In this document: in pieces, positions 32,460 through 44,747 of the stretch | How positions within the stretch are numbered: the first letter of the stretch is position 1 | Layout of the letters: each line of letters begins with the position of its first letter | Origin: Rutpela maculata | Taxonomy: Eukaryota > Arthropoda > Insecta > Coleoptera > Cerambycidae | Direction of reading: 5' to 3' | Length of the DNA: 64,000 bases | Assembly: GCA_936432065.2 (NCBI GenBank) | Contig: OW386285.2 | Coordinates: 180,722,890 to 180,786,889 of the forward strand | Translations under genes and position numbers: made by a program | The notes under the pieces: model-generated | The model's input: only the letters and a program-made list of their open reading frames with translations | The model's database searches: none | What the model was told of the DNA's origin: nothing

Positions 32460-33100
32460 TCACCAGGAATTTTTGGGCGTAAATATTTTTTTCAGATCTC
32501 GAATCAGGTCATAACACATAAAAATCGACAATAAAATTTCTAATGGAATATTCTCTCCCAAAATAATCATTTCAACTGGCACTATATGTTCGCATCCTTT
32601 TTTAATATTTTGGTAAACCTTATCTATCGGCATGTCATTTTTTATTCTATCTAAATACATCATAATCGCATTAAAAACATACTGATTAAACACACGGAAA
32701 ATTTTGTTTCTAGGGTATTTTGCAATGTTTTTTTGTGTATGCCTGTAGTTTTTACCCTTTCAATCGATATGTCAATTTCATGTATATCATACGATCTCAT
32801 AAACTGTATGAAAATTATAATGGCATACTCACTCAAATCACGTAATATTATTCCATAATTTTACACGATTTGTTCAATGTATACTGTACTTAGGTATACG
32901 CAAACGGTATTCCATCTTCTTTTTCAGCAGTTTTATAACAACTTGTATACTTGTCATTGGCAGCCTGTTCGGAAACGCAGAAAAATTCTTTATTCAAATA
33001 CAAGTTCACGTGACCGTAACAGCCCTTTGAGCCCACGCTAATGGGTGCCGATGGTTTTCCGAGGATTTTTTTTTTCATTTTAAAAAACTAAAATCGTAGA
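32460..33100 (-). pseudogene. Unidentified decayed gene, copy 2
   Basis: A start ATG at 33078, preceded by an A/T-rich leader, gives MKKKILGKPSAPISVGSKGC, then YGHVNLYLNKEFFC, SEQAANDKYTSCYKTAEKE and IPFAYT, with a stop near 32890. After stops, another frame at about 32700-32880 encodes RDLSEYAIIIFIQFMRSYDI and a Lys-rich stretch. A further shifted frame, 32693-32460, reads NQYVFNAIMMYLDRIKNDM, then EHIVPVEMIILGENIPLE and KKIFTPKNSW. Together this looks like one gene of roughly 200 codons with two or three breaks. Copy 1 at 21300-22570 covers the first third. I cannot assign a family. The nearby DNA polymerase fragment makes a large DNA transposon or integrated virus-like element a reasonable guess, but no motif proves it. 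Confidence 0.5.
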
Positions 33101-33159
33101 AAAACGCATAGTTTTAGAAGAAATGAAAACTCACTTTTCCATATGAAGAACCCAGGGTG

Positions 33160-33700
33160 ACTCTAATTCATTCCTTGTCGTCATGAGAATACCTATACAT
33201 ACGCATCATAACGTCCTCTGGAAGGCATACTGAGTAAAATCACAACCAAAAATCAATCACCAGTTGCCAGTCTATTACAGTCAGCAAAGCCTTACCTAAT
33301 TCACAAATGTGACAAGTGGAGGATTATTTAATGTCACACTTACGTTAACTTCTAAATAGGTACTAGTTTGTATTGTACTTATTGACAAAATCTACAGGTG
33401 CCCCATTCAAGATTTCTACAAAAGCATATTGTTGTGTTCAATGAAGATCTATTCTTGTGTAATATCTATAGTAAAATGCGGTTACCGACGGGTAATTCAC
33501 ATTGTTGTTGCCTATACAGGCAGGTAGGCAACTAAAGACAGACATTTACGGCAAACCCACCATAGTAATTTTGCACAATAGAAGGCGCGTGTATACATGT
33601 TAAGAGGTGTTATACACCTTACTTCAGAAGCGAATTTTTTAAATCTATTCGAAATATTTATTTCTTATGACCATCATTTTCCTTCCACATTCTGAGGAAT
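33160..33700. other. No gene seen
   Basis: Unique-looking sequence between the decayed gene and the next foldback. Confidence 0.35.
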
Positions 33701-33701
33701 A

Positions 33702-34954
33702 GTCTATGTAATGAAGCATTAAAAAACGACTTTTTTGTAAATATTTCGTGTAAAGACGAGATTACCTCCCCCTCCCCCACTTTCGAGGATGCTGAACACG
33801 ATGGAAATGATGGGAGAAGTTTTTGATCGACGCAACTCCCTGAAACGGCAAAAAACACCCTTTTTATGGATTCCTTTATGTTTTCATATATAAAGGGTTT
33901 GGGGAGTGATTTATCGACAGGAATTCAGACAGCAGGCCTAAACCTTCCCGAGGGGTGGAAAATCATTTTCTTTCAAATGATTCTGTTCAAACGCGTATCC
34001 CCGTTTTCGGGGAGAAAATATTTAGAAAAAATATTTTCACATCTTTTTTTTTTCAGCCGAAATCTCTTGCTCGAATATTATATTACCTATATTTCACGTC
34101 TATAAATGTTTCTTCGACTAATATAAAATAACTAATATAAAATAAAATATTTAAATAAATAAATAAATAAATATATTAAAATAAATATATATTTTTAGAG
34201 ATTTCTTTGGAGATTCATTCGTTTATCACGAAGTTACAGATTTGCACATTGTTTCACGGAAAAGTATTATTAAATCAGCATTAATCAATTTAAATCAAGT
34301 TGCCGTCCATTATATGGGTTGAGAAGAGTCGGAGATGAAGGTGAATATTTTTATCGTGATCAGCGCCTGCGAAAACGGGGGAGGGCGTATTGACGATCCA
34401 AAGTGTAGTTAATGAATTTTGCAGCAACTTCCGAGGTCGCTACCACCTTCTCTTGCGTGAAAAATGAAGGGATATGCACAGGAATAACGATCATGTGTCG
34501 AAAAACCTGTAAATTCTGGATAGTATATTTTCTGGTAAGTGAGGGGTGGTTTCTGCCCGTTTGAGGGATGAGGAGTTGGAGCTTAAAATGAATATTTTTC
34601 CCGTAACCAGCAACCCCGAAAACGGGGGGATACGCGTTTGAACCGAATCATTTGAAAAAAAATTGATATTCCACCCCTCGAGAGTTTATTCAACCCCCTG
34701 GAGCTGCTGTCTGGATTCCACTTACTCTATAACCTCCATTCCATGTTATTTCAAGTATAACCAGTCGATAAAACACTCCCCAGACCCGTTTATATATGAA
34801 AACCTAAAGGGATCCATAAAAGGGGTGGTTTTCGGCCGTTTCAGGGCGGTCAAAAACTTCTCCCACCACTTCCATCGTGTTCAGTACCCTCGAAAAGGTA
34901 ATCTCGTCTTTACACGAAATATTTACACAATTTCTGCCTTCATTACATTGACTA
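33702..34954. mobile_element. 1.25 kb foldback
   Basis: The left arm, 33702-34045, and the right arm, about 34590-34954, pair through TATTTCGTGTAAAGACGAGA, CATGTTGTG-like loop-free stretches, AACGCGTATCCCCGTTTTC and TTCATATATAAA. The centre includes a further direct repeat of GAAAACGGGGG-G-TA at 34372 and 34620. ORFs on both strands reflect the arms. No coding identity. Confidence 0.7.
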
Positions 34955-34994
34955 GAAGTATAGTAACCACAAATAATTTTTTTTTTATTTTTAT

Positions 34995-35549
34995 TATACA
35001 AATAGGCTTAGAATGTCATGAATAAGATTTTAAGTTTGAGAAAAAAAATTCTGACTAACTTTTTTACTACACTTATGTATTTTAACGAGATTTGGAAATA
35101 GATTATATTTTCATCTTATTCCGTTGAAGGGTTGGGGGGTAAATGGGGGTAAATATGTAAATCAAGCAGGCAAGAGTCCATAAAATTGGTATTTAATATA
35201 TACAAGAGAAGCTAATGTCTTTAAAAAAAAATTGGCATTAGTCACCCCCATTACTACCCCCACCCCATTATAAAAGTAGGTGAAAAAAGAAATTATGATT
35301 TAGTGTGTGTACAAGAACAAGAGGAACAAAATAAATTTTTTACTTCATCCATCCCCACTACCCCATATTCCCTATCACTACCCCCACCCCACTACCGATG
35401 TGGGATATCGTTTTATGGGTTTTTGGGGTAGACGATTTCGAATATTATATTATTACAGTTCCATTAACAATTATTTCCACATACAAAGTTTTTTCGTTGT
35501 GAGAACTTGGGTAGCAAATCTGGATGTGGAAGTAGTAATTCCTTTGGCA
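34995..35549 (+). repeat. Interspersed repeat family A, forward, 3' part
   Basis: It contains CAAATAGGCTTAGAATGTCA, GATTATATTTTCATCTTATT, CCCACCCCACTACCGATGTG and CTGGATGTGGAAGTAGTAAT at the end, then is cut by an insertion at 35550. Confidence 0.75.
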
Positions 35550-35650
35550 CAGGGTTGATAAAAATCACGATTTTTTCAAAAAAATCCAAATCATGATTTT
35601 TTCGATTAAAATCAAGTTTAATTTGATTTTTTTTAATTTCTTAACCCATT
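35550..35650 (+). mobile_element. Left end of an AATCATGATTT-rich hAT element
   Basis: It starts CAGGGTTGATAAAAATCACG and continues with several ATCATGATTTTTT/AAAATCAAG words. CAGGGTTG ends with such subterminal repeats are typical of hAT-family MITEs. The right end was not found before the mariner-like element. Confidence 0.45.
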
Positions 35651-35965
35651 ACTAAAATAAATAAGTGGAAGTAAAAATTAACTTGTACTTCTTGAAAATT
35701 ATGTTCGTTTTCTTGCTTAAGTTTGAAGTTATCTGCATTTATAATATTATAAAAAGTTACACAAAAAATGCTGTAGAAATGACTATAAGCTTTGTACTGT
35801 GGTATAAAAAGGCAGTATTGCATATGGAAGTACTAATAATATGTTATTTTTTAGTTTACATTTATTAAAGTTTTTCTGCGTTACCTTTTTTATATTTTTT
35901 TAATTTAGAAAATAAATACAAAAGAATATAATAAAAATCTTTGAAAAAATAGTAACTTTGTACAA

Positions 35966-37376
35966 CGTACAGTTGTTAGTGACGTGCTCTGGGTGTGATT
36001 CCTTAGGTCATTTTATGAAGAAAAGTTCATATGAACATATGTCCGCAACGTCTTAAATTTTTGGCTACAGGCTGTTGAATTTGTTTTTTTAATCGTTATT
36101 TTTTAATACCTCAGAAAGTACTTTAGATATTATTTTCAATTTTGTATGTGTTAATAGGATATAAAACCGCATATTTTAATTAGAAAAGTTTTTTATCGCT
36201 CCACCAGTGGCGTCCCTGCAAACATGTCCCCTGATATTTTTTTACAAAAAAGTGGTACGCCACTTTTTCATGTGGACATTTTTTCTGTTTAGCCTGGTGA
36301 ATTCTACATGAAAATGGTCTCTTGCGTTTTTCTCGTCAGACGCGCACAGTTCTTGATTAAAACAATTAAATTAAAATTGAAACTAATTGTTATTAACATT
36401 GATAATGATAAAAATAGACATGTTTCCATCCGTCTTCGCATCGAATTGCGCACTCCTTCAAATATTCCCGCCATATTCCGTATTGTTTAACATGAGGCAA
36501 CTATTCGCTCTCTTAAATTTTCTAAAGTGTTAATAGTAGTTTTATATAACCATGGTTTTAAGATCCACAAAAAGAAATCCAAACTATTTAGATCGGAAGA
36601 TCTTGCTGGTCATTACTGAGGTCCTCCGCGACCTATCCAACGATTAGGATAAACCACATGTAAATAAATGGTCGCCAACACTGAAATGAACATAAACTCC
36701 ATCGTGCATTTACCACATTTGCTTCCGTATTGCAACTGGTACATCTTCAAGCAACATAGGTAGTTCTTCTTGGAGAAAATGTAGGTAAGATTGTCTTGGC
36801 AGAAAAAAAGGGCCTATAAGATTATTACAATCCAGATCAACATAATTTGTGACTCAAACTGCGGATTTAGTGTAACATTCTGAAGGTACCACTGATGGAA
36901 GTTCACACGCTGTGGAAAATGCCTGGGAAGTAATGCCTGTACTAGAATATGGTACGGGTACAACAAAAAATCTACTAAAATTCGCCAAACAACTTGATGA
37001 TAAATATTCAGACCTCTAGCAATCTTCCTCGTACTCGTCTCAGGATGTTCGTCAATTTCCTGAAACACTTCATCAATTTCGGGTGTTCTGACAGTTCGAG
37101 ATCTAGGTACCTTCCGATATACCTTTTTGGAAACTACCAGTTTCACAAAGACGGCGATGAATAGTCGAAAAGAATCGTCTAAGCACCAATATTGAAAATG
37201 ATATCTAAGTACTTTCAGAGATATTAAAAAATAACGATTAAAAAAAAAATTCAACACCCTGTCGCAAAAAATTGAAACCGTTGCGATCATATGTTCGTAT
37301 GAACTTTTCTTCATAAAATGACCTAAGGAATCACACCCTGAAATATTAGCACATCATTAAGGAATACCCTGTATAA
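35966..37376 (-). mobile_element. mariner-like element with about 150 bp inverted repeats
   Basis: The inverted repeats 35991-36145 and 37189-37338 begin GGGTGTGATTCCTTAGGTCA and match almost throughout, including TTTATGAAGAAAAGTTCATA. Weaker similarity continues outward to TACAG at about 35969 and TACAGGGTATTCC near 37372, which may be the true ends. The enclosed transposase remnant is on the minus strand. I could not define the target duplication. Confidence 0.75.
36380..37180 (-). pseudogene. DUF4817-type mariner-like transposase, internally deleted
   Basis: The N-terminal DNA-binding part reads VPRSRTVRTPEIDEVFQE, then HPETSTRKIARGLNIYHQVV with a helix-turn-helix pattern, then LLYPYHILVQALLPRHFPQR and NPQFESQ (about 37110-36830). 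The segment with the first catalytic Asp is deleted. In a second frame NLIGPFF, LPMLLEDVPVAIRKQMWYMH and DG follow (second Asp). Then come GRGGP and SSDLNSLDFFLW (third Asp, near 36585), ENLRERIVASC, a TAA at about 36490, and MRRRMETC. These blocks are those of a widespread insect transposase that cuts and pastes at TA-like targets. The upstream start codon in the frame lies in the terminal repeat and is not meaningful. Non-functional. Confidence 0.88.
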
Positions 37377-37664
37377 ACGTTGGAATAAGCAAGTCCCTAG
37401 GATGTAATAGGTTTTTTAAATGAAATAGACGCGAATATCTAACTTCCTACACATACTTATAATAATCAACCTCGGTATCAACTAAACCAATGTCATTGTC
37501 TATATTTGCCTACTGTAGGACGCTACAGTTTTAAACGTATTGTAGTTATTTTTTATATTCTATATGTGCTATTAAAATAAAAATAACTATAACTAGACTG
37601 ATAAAATAGGGCTCTGTCTTTACATATCTATTAAACTATTGATTTATTAGGTATGCCTGTTGGA

Positions 37665-38122
37665 CAGGGTTCGCATATTTAAAACAAAATGTTTCAAACA
37701 AAGTGTTTAAAACATTGGACCATGTTTTAAGGAAATGTTTAAAACATATTTAATACACAATGCGATGTTTTAAAGAACTGTTTAAAACACAGTTTAAAAC
37801 GCAGTGCGATGTTTTAAACAAATTATATTTTGGCGAGTTTGTGAAAAAGCAAAAAAAGTGCCGATGATGGTCCTTCCGACCAGTTCAGGTCCATTGGTAT
37901 ATTGAGCAATTTATTTATAGAGTGCTGTAAAATCCGTTTAAGAGCGCCATCTGGCATCAAGTAGGAGCAGCAGACACAATAACTTGGCACCATTTAATTT
38001 TAGTTGAATAGAGTGTTAAACGTTTTAAACCTGTTTTTAAACATACCATTTAAAACATTGAAAAAAAATGTTTAAAACAAAAAATGTTTATAATGAAAAA
38101 AATAATGCTTTTTCCAACCCTG
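37665..38122. mobile_element. GTTTAAAAC-rich hAT MITE, copy 1
   Basis: It starts CAGGGTTCG and ends CCAACCCTG. It is flanked by CTGTTGGA (37657-37664) and CTGTTTGA (38123-38130), an 8 bp duplication with one change. Subterminal regions carry about ten TGTTTTAAA/TTTAAAACA words, and the middle has GCCGATGATGGTCC and GCGCCATCTGGCATCAAGTA. The second copy is at 60179. Confidence 0.85.
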
Positions 38123-39190
38123 CTGTTTGATCTAATCAAACAGGTAGGCAGGTACAGGCCCGGACACGACAGGCGGGCAACCGGGAAAATGCCCAGTGGG
38201 CCGGTAATTTAAGGGGCCGCCGCAAAAAAATAAATGTCCTTTTAAGGAATTAAATTAACAAAATGGTAAAATGGAAATGTAAAGGTGCTGCAAAAATAAA
38301 AAATGAAATGTGTAAAAAGTGTTACTGTGTATACTGCTGTTATAGTTCTCTGCTTAAATATAATCCAGAGTGTATACCAATTCACAATTTTGAAATTTCC
38401 TGACTTTCACTTTTCAATAATTTCAGAAAATTTGTCTGCTCTAAAATGAAAATTGATGAGCCGGGGTACAAGATGGGAACAACTTTGGATCTCGCTTTTG
38501 ATATAAGTAGGTAGTTTTCGAGGTAGTTTTAATACATTTTTCCCGACTTTTTTAATAAATTTATAAATTCCCTGATTTCCCTGACCAAAATCAAATTCTC
38601 TGACTTTTCCAGGTTTTACCTGTTTTCCAGAAAGTATACACTTTGATAATCTGTATTGTTCGGCATATTCAAATCTGTGCGCAGCGTGTAAATTAGTACC
38701 GAGGTTAGTCCTAACTCAAGTATTGTGTGAAATTAGATTTTCAAATTTAAAAATCATAAAAAGTAGGCTTAGAAGTTCAATGATCACAGAAAAGTTTACC
38801 TATGTTAATGTTTGTAGAAAAGACACTTTTGGACACGGATGTTTAAAATTGCATCCCAGAAATTATACTACAGTACACCTTTGAATTTACTTCCAGCAAT
38901 CACATTTTCAAGAAATTCGCGGCCCTCGAGGCGAGCTGTTTCAATCTTACCTTTTCGTAGAGAAGGTTCATAAAAACAAAGGAATAGCATGTATCTTAGC
39001 CAGAAAAGGAGGATAGTGATGAATTAAACTATCAATAGTGTTAAGCGGTACATGTTAGTTAAGTGACGTTGATTTGAGCCTTTGTAAACATTATTTTAAA
39101 TTACACCCCACTCGAGTTAAACGCCAATAGGATCTGTTACACGCATTGATCACGTGCATTTATTATCCTCCTCTCTCGGCTAATGTATAG
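38123..39190. other. No gene; possible hAT end at 38155
   Basis: CAGGCCCGGACACGACAGGC at 38155-38174, followed by CCCAGTGGGCCGG, resembles the terminus of another hAT-type repeat. I found no matching right end. The remainder is AT-rich with no conserved frame. Confidence 0.35.
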
Positions 39191-39219
39191 TTTATTATCT
39201 CATTCTTTTAGTGATCACT

Positions 39220-40115
39220 CTATCTTTTTCACTAAAACTAAAACAGGTTTCTTCTTTAGCAAATCTGTTTTAACTACATATCAAATATTATTGTTTTCCG
39301 TAACATTTTTTCCTTAATTATTTTTTTGGGGTGTTCAGCCTCTATATTCTTCGATCAAAATATGCCTACCAGAGTTTTTCCAAGGTAATAAGCCTCAATT
39401 ACCTGTTGAATATTATTTTTCTTAATCAAATCGTTTTTTAGAGTAAAGCTAAGCCAAGAGACCGACCGACAGACGGATTGAATTTTTTATTATCTAGATC
39501 CAGAAGTCACGGGCGATTTTTCGTCTCTTACCGAGGCGATCCAGGACGATCTAAGGGCGAATTATAACAAGATAATAAAGGGCGATCCGAGGTAATCCAC
39601 GGGCGATTTGTGGCAATCGGCAATCCGAGGTAATATACAGTCGATCTGAGGTGATTCAAGGAGCGATATTTCATTCAGCAGTTTTCGCTTGAGTCGCCCC
39701 TCGATCTAGGTAATCTGAAATGTGAAAATCCCCTAAGTAATCGGGACTAGTGAATTTTCCACGATTACAATACTTCTCTCCGGTAAGCGAGGAATATAAA
39801 GAACTTGTAAAATTATTTGTAAAATCTTTCCCTCCCTAGGTATTTGACACCTTCTATTCATTAATTTTATCTTATTCTTTTCAGTGATCACTTTGTATAT
39901 TTTATTTACCAAAACTGTATCAGATTTTCATTCTTGTAAACCACATTTCGAATATTATTTTCTTGTCGCTTTATTTTTTTAAAGTATCCAATCTGTATAT
40001 TTTTCATTAAAAGTTGTCAGGTATCTTTCCTGGCAATAGAGTGAACTACCTGTCAAATATTATGTTTATCCACCAAATAGGTTTTTAACTGTGAAGCCAA
40101 CAGACAGACACACAT
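39220..40115 (+). repeat. Mixed array: ~115 bp units and GCGATCC words
   Basis: Units at 39230-39490 and 39860-40110 match the array at 9790-10270 and end in CCAACAGACAGACACA-like text. Between them, 39520-39720, is a degenerate repeat of GGCGATC-GAGGTAATCC, also seen at 53750-53950 and 56930-57120. Confidence 0.55.
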
Positions 40116-41430
40116 AAATACTAGCGAAATGGAAATCTTAATTTTCGTAACCTGCATAATCAGAAAGAGGATGATACGAAGACATTTCGGAAAATGATTT
40201 TTTCATTATTATAATTAGCCACAAATCAAAACTTTCGTTTTATCGCCTCCATATACCCACCCTAAATAAATAATTAGAAGTAATTGACTAATGCAATGCA
40301 ATTCAACATGACCAACGTATGCACCATCTAACGATAACAAATTTTCATATTCATTTAAATTATTAATGGGCTGTGTATAAAATGAGTCACTAACAACAAA
40401 ACCTTAGTAATATTTGAATTCATTTGAAATCTCTTCGACACGACTCGAATGGTCATCATTATTAAATAAATAAAGAGAAACAGCGCCAAAAAACAAATGA
40501 CTTCACCTAAAATGGGAATAACGTGTCATTCCATAATGAAAAGGGATATTCTCCAAAAAATAAACAAACGTATTTTATCAGAAATTAATATAAAACAAAA
40601 ATTAAAGTAAGTACTGATATCGAAACAAAAAAAGTACTGATGTAACTAAATCTTTTGTATGATATCTAAGAATTTTATTGAATAGAAGAAATCGAGGAAA
40701 AAATACTTTTATAATTTTTACTTGTTTGTGTATAAAAAATGTGTCCATTTTATTCGCATTTGTCACTGTCACTACAAAGAGCAGTGCATGTGCTATGTGA
40801 GATATTTTCATTGCACTGCAAATAATTAAATTTCTCGTGGATAATCCGGGTTTGCCCCTGCTGCCATGTGTTAGACATTTGTTAACTGCAAAGAAAACAC
40901 CAAATTGAAGCAAGAAACTTTACCAACTTGCGAACAACAAACGTGGTGTTCTTTTTTTTGATCCTGCAGTATTTCATTTCACGAATAACTTGTTTAAATT
41001 AGGAATCTAAAGTTACAAAGTAAGTCAGTAAAAATGTATACAAAAATGTAGGTACTGATACAATGAAAGTAGCACTAACGTACTGACTGCTCTAAAAGTA
41101 CTGATTTCGGTACAAATGAACTGACACTGGCAACGCTGCTGACGAACGTGTCATCAATATCTAGTTTCCCGCGAAACTACATAGTTCGACCGTAGCTCAG
41201 ACCGTAGTAATTGATTCATTTATTTGAATTTGTATTTCGTTTTTACCTATGAAAATAACAATCGAGATAACAGTGGGAGCCGTTGGCGAAGAAATACGTA
41301 TTGTGTTTTAAATATATAGATTCTTTACTTTATATTTTTGCCATTTATCATACAATTTTTTACTTCGTACAAAAAATTATTTAAACTGTTTCATAAATCA
41401 TAAAACGCTGACCTCTGATATTAAATTAAA
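40116..41430. other. No gene seen
   Basis: AT-rich, with stops in all frames and no recognised repeat. Confidence 0.35.
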
Positions 41431-41434
41431 ATTG

Positions 41435-42830
41435 TTTGTGTGTCTGTCTGTATGTGCGTAGATCGACGTAGGTGTAAACCGTTTCTTGCTCGGTTTCTTA
41501 TAAACACGTTAGATTCAAAATATGTATTTCAAATTTGATACATATGTAAAATAGCATGGCAGAATACTCTCTATTTAAATTAGACCATATCTGGGTAATC
41601 GCCAGAGGTGTTTTATTATAATTTTAGAACAAAATGTTACTTACTACTGTTTTTATTCATAAAAATAAGATGTAAGTACAAGATATCAAAACAGTCTCTC
41701 GTAGAATAGAATGAACCTCGGAACTAACCGAGGAACTAACTTTACGTAGGTTAGGTGATATATAAATTTTACTTTAAAATGTTATTAACTCGGTTATTAA
41801 GCCATTTTTAATTCGGCTATTACGAAAAGATCTCTATATTATTACATAATTTGAAAATTCCGAGAAAAATTCTTACAGATTTCAAGTTTTAGAAATTTTT
41901 TTTAAATTATAAAAATTTTCAAAATATGTAATAATATGCTTAGTGCAAGTTTACAAAAAAACAGGTCTTGTCCTAAGGTTCTAATCTAACTATGATATAT
42001 CAGTTTTATCCTAAAATGTTATTGAGGTATTTTTAATAATACTATTACGAAACGAAAGTTGAAGTTGGGAGCGCAAAGCGGATTCAATTGTAAGACAATA
42101 GTAACAGAGAAGTCTATTAAAATTGTGAGCAGTAAAAAATAAATAAAAACTTATCTTGTTCATAATTTAAAAAAAATTTAAAAAAGGCATTAAAAAAATT
42201 TCAAAAAAAAAAATGAAATAGAGAACAGAGAATGGTTAAACAAAATAAGTTCTTATTTAGTTTACGAATTTAATTATGTTTATTTACTGTTCACAAATTC
42301 AATGAGAATGTAACCCGTAACTGAAAAAAATAAAAATTGACCTGCCACCTTTGTGGTTTTTAATCCCAAAACCAAGCCCACTTCACACTCCCAAAAAACA
42401 CAAACGATATGATCACCTTGTATATAGACTCTGCTGCTGTATTAGAATTTTAGATCGAAATGTTACTAAGGATTTTAATTAAGCACAAAAAATGCTAAGA
42501 TGCGTAAAAAATCGAAACTCTAACATAGACTGGGTCTCTCAAGTTTTAACAAACTTTACGTAGATATATATATTACATATCAATGTTACTTTAAAAGGTA
42601 TACATTATTTGTATTTAATAAGAGTATTACAATCGAATGAAAGTTGCAGTCTGCCGTTGCCGACTGATTTATTGATAAAAAATATATATATTGACTGTAT
42701 ACTTAATTTCAGTGGCACCTTTTAAAAGTGAATTGTGCCGTGTTGGTACAAAATATGAATCAAACAGGTTTTCGCAGTCGGCCACACACGATAGCAACTT
42801 TTACCCCTTAAAATCAACATATAAATTCGA
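41435..42830 (+). repeat. Interspersed repeat family B, long array
   Basis: Units contain GTGTGTCTGTCTGTATGTGC, AAATAGCATGGCAGAATACT, TTATAATTTTAGAACAAAAT, AACTTTACGTAG and GATATATAAATTTTAC. They are repeated near 41510-41830, 41990-42120 and 42420-42830. It ends with CGCAGTCGGCCACACACGAT, matching the end at 24348. There is no conserved coding frame. Confidence 0.6.
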
Positions 42831-43490
42831 ATCTAGTCCTACCAATAATTAAACTGATAAATAAAATAATCACATCAGTAATAAAATTTCTGCATCTCAT
42901 GAATTGAGTTTTATTGCAGATTCAATGCATTTACGATTACTAGGAAAGACTTTTTTATTTTCTTTCTGAAAATTCGTCTAGGTAGAGGCCGGCGCTAATA
43001 CGGAATTACAAGGGTTCATTTACAGTTATTGAGTATTCCAGTATTTCATCTTCAAAAGTGAATTAGTGATTTTATATTTTTTAAGCGTTTAGTTTTGGTT
43101 ATCTAGATTTATGCTTTTCCTTTATTTCGTTATTTATTTGTAAAATGTATACGAATTCCAAGCTGACTGTCACTTGCATTGTTTGAATGACATTAAGTAA
43201 GAATGAGGTTAACAACCAATAAATATCAAACACAAATGGGTTTGTTATAACTAGTAAAAAACCTTTAAACTTCTCAAAATATGTTTCTATTGTTGATTGC
43301 ACTCCAGATGTTAGTCACATTGAGCAGCTCTAACAATTGTTTTCAGATTTGTCAACTTAAACAATGTCACAAAGAAAGTTGATATCAGGCAACATTTTAT
43401 AAAATTGTATTCTGCAACTTATCAAACTGAGTTAGAATTATCTGCTAAAATATGTGTTTTGTAATCTAAAAAAATATACGATTTGCGGAA

Positions 43491-43640
43491 CAAGATTATG
43501 ACAACGGAGCAAATATGCGTAGTGGATACACTGGGCTGTGACAGAAAATCTTGGGAATAAATCTTAGAGCGTTTTATGTACTATGCTGTGCGCATAATTT
43601 AAATTTAGTGCCAAACAATGCTGCAGATCGTTCTTTTAAA
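43491..43640 (+). pseudogene. hAT transposase remnant (TTF/ZMYM1-like), copy 1
   Basis: One frame reads QDYDNGANMRSGYTG, one TGA, and then QKILGINLRAFYVLCCAH, followed by NLNLVPNNAADRSF. The YDNGANM block with its acidic residue and the CCAH-NLNLV-NAA block are hallmarks of hAT-family transposases of the TTF-type zinc-finger/ZMYM1 group. Only about 50 codons survive. Confidence 0.7.
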
Positions 43641-43870
43641 ATACCCTTTTTTTCTTAACTAAACTTGAATTTAAGTCCACATTTCTTGAGAAAGAGAATA
43701 TATATCAATATGCGGTTTTGAGGATCTAAGAGATAATTTATTTGTGAAACAGCGAGTTTTGCCCGACGCTTTTAATTTGAGTACATTACTATTAAGACAG
43801 TAAAATTAATAGTTGACCCGGAACAAATTTGTAACAACCTGATTTCCTAGGGATTGTATTCTATGGCTAT

Positions 43871-44747
43871 TCAGAACTCTCTAACTGAAAATCTCAAATA
43901 ATTCGCCTTGCAGAAATGAAGAAAAAATGCGCCGCCATGTTGAAATTAGGCACTTTTTTCCTTTAATCGGTAATAGCCCATACGGGTGACACTTTAAAAA
44001 AAAAGTAAAGAGGTAAAATATTGAGAGAAAGAGCTAAGTTTTAATGTGGTATAAAATTTTTTGCAATCGTTTAAATATTAGCAAAGTTACGGTTGTCAAA
44101 ATGACAGATTTATATAAAAAAAGATTACTTTTTGTTTTTTAATATCCAATTCTCTGGATTAAGATTGTTGCCTAACCAGACTTGAATTTGCCAATATACT
44201 CTATAAATATGATATTTAGTGGCATCGGATGTTGGTGGAAGAACTGCTAGATCGAAGAAAATATTTTGCCCAGCAGAAATCTGATTATACCAACGAACCT
44301 GTACCTAATCATTTAAACTATTAGTTTTTCTACTGCCATACCATATAAAAATAAATTCTTCCCCAGTTACCGCAAGCTGCTTTGCTTCAGCAAAACTTTT
44401 GAAAATTAATAGGCTGTTACTTAGTTCAATATTATTTTCTAAAACTGAAAATACTGTTTTTTGCCCTTTTTATAAAATGCAGAGGTGGTATCGCATCCGG
44501 CATGTGCAAATAGAATATTTTTTTACTACATTTTCACTTAGTTCTGAACGTAACTTACACGTTATTTTATCAGATTTACCTCCATCACCGGGTCTCATCA
44601 TGTACACATTTTTTGTTTTGCAATGTTCAATGAGTAACGTGTGAGCTATTACCGACTAAAGGAGAAAAGTGCCTAATTTCAACATGGCGGCGCATTTTTT
44701 CTTCATTTCTGCACGGCGGATTTTTTGGGATTTTTCAATCTACAGAA
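43871..44747. mobile_element. Element with about 110 bp inverted repeats
   Basis: The left repeat, 43871-43985, and the right repeat, about 44640-44747, share GCAGAAATGAAGAAAAAATG, CGCCGCCATGTTGAAATTAG and GGCACTTTTCTCCTTTA-like text as complements. The interior of about 650 bp is AT-rich without motifs. It is inserted into copy 1 of block C and absent from copy 2. Confidence 0.75.

Noticed and set aside
41170..41200. tRNA-like GTAGCTCAG word
   Set aside because: It is repeated as CGTAGCTCAGACCGTAG without a B box or cloverleaf.
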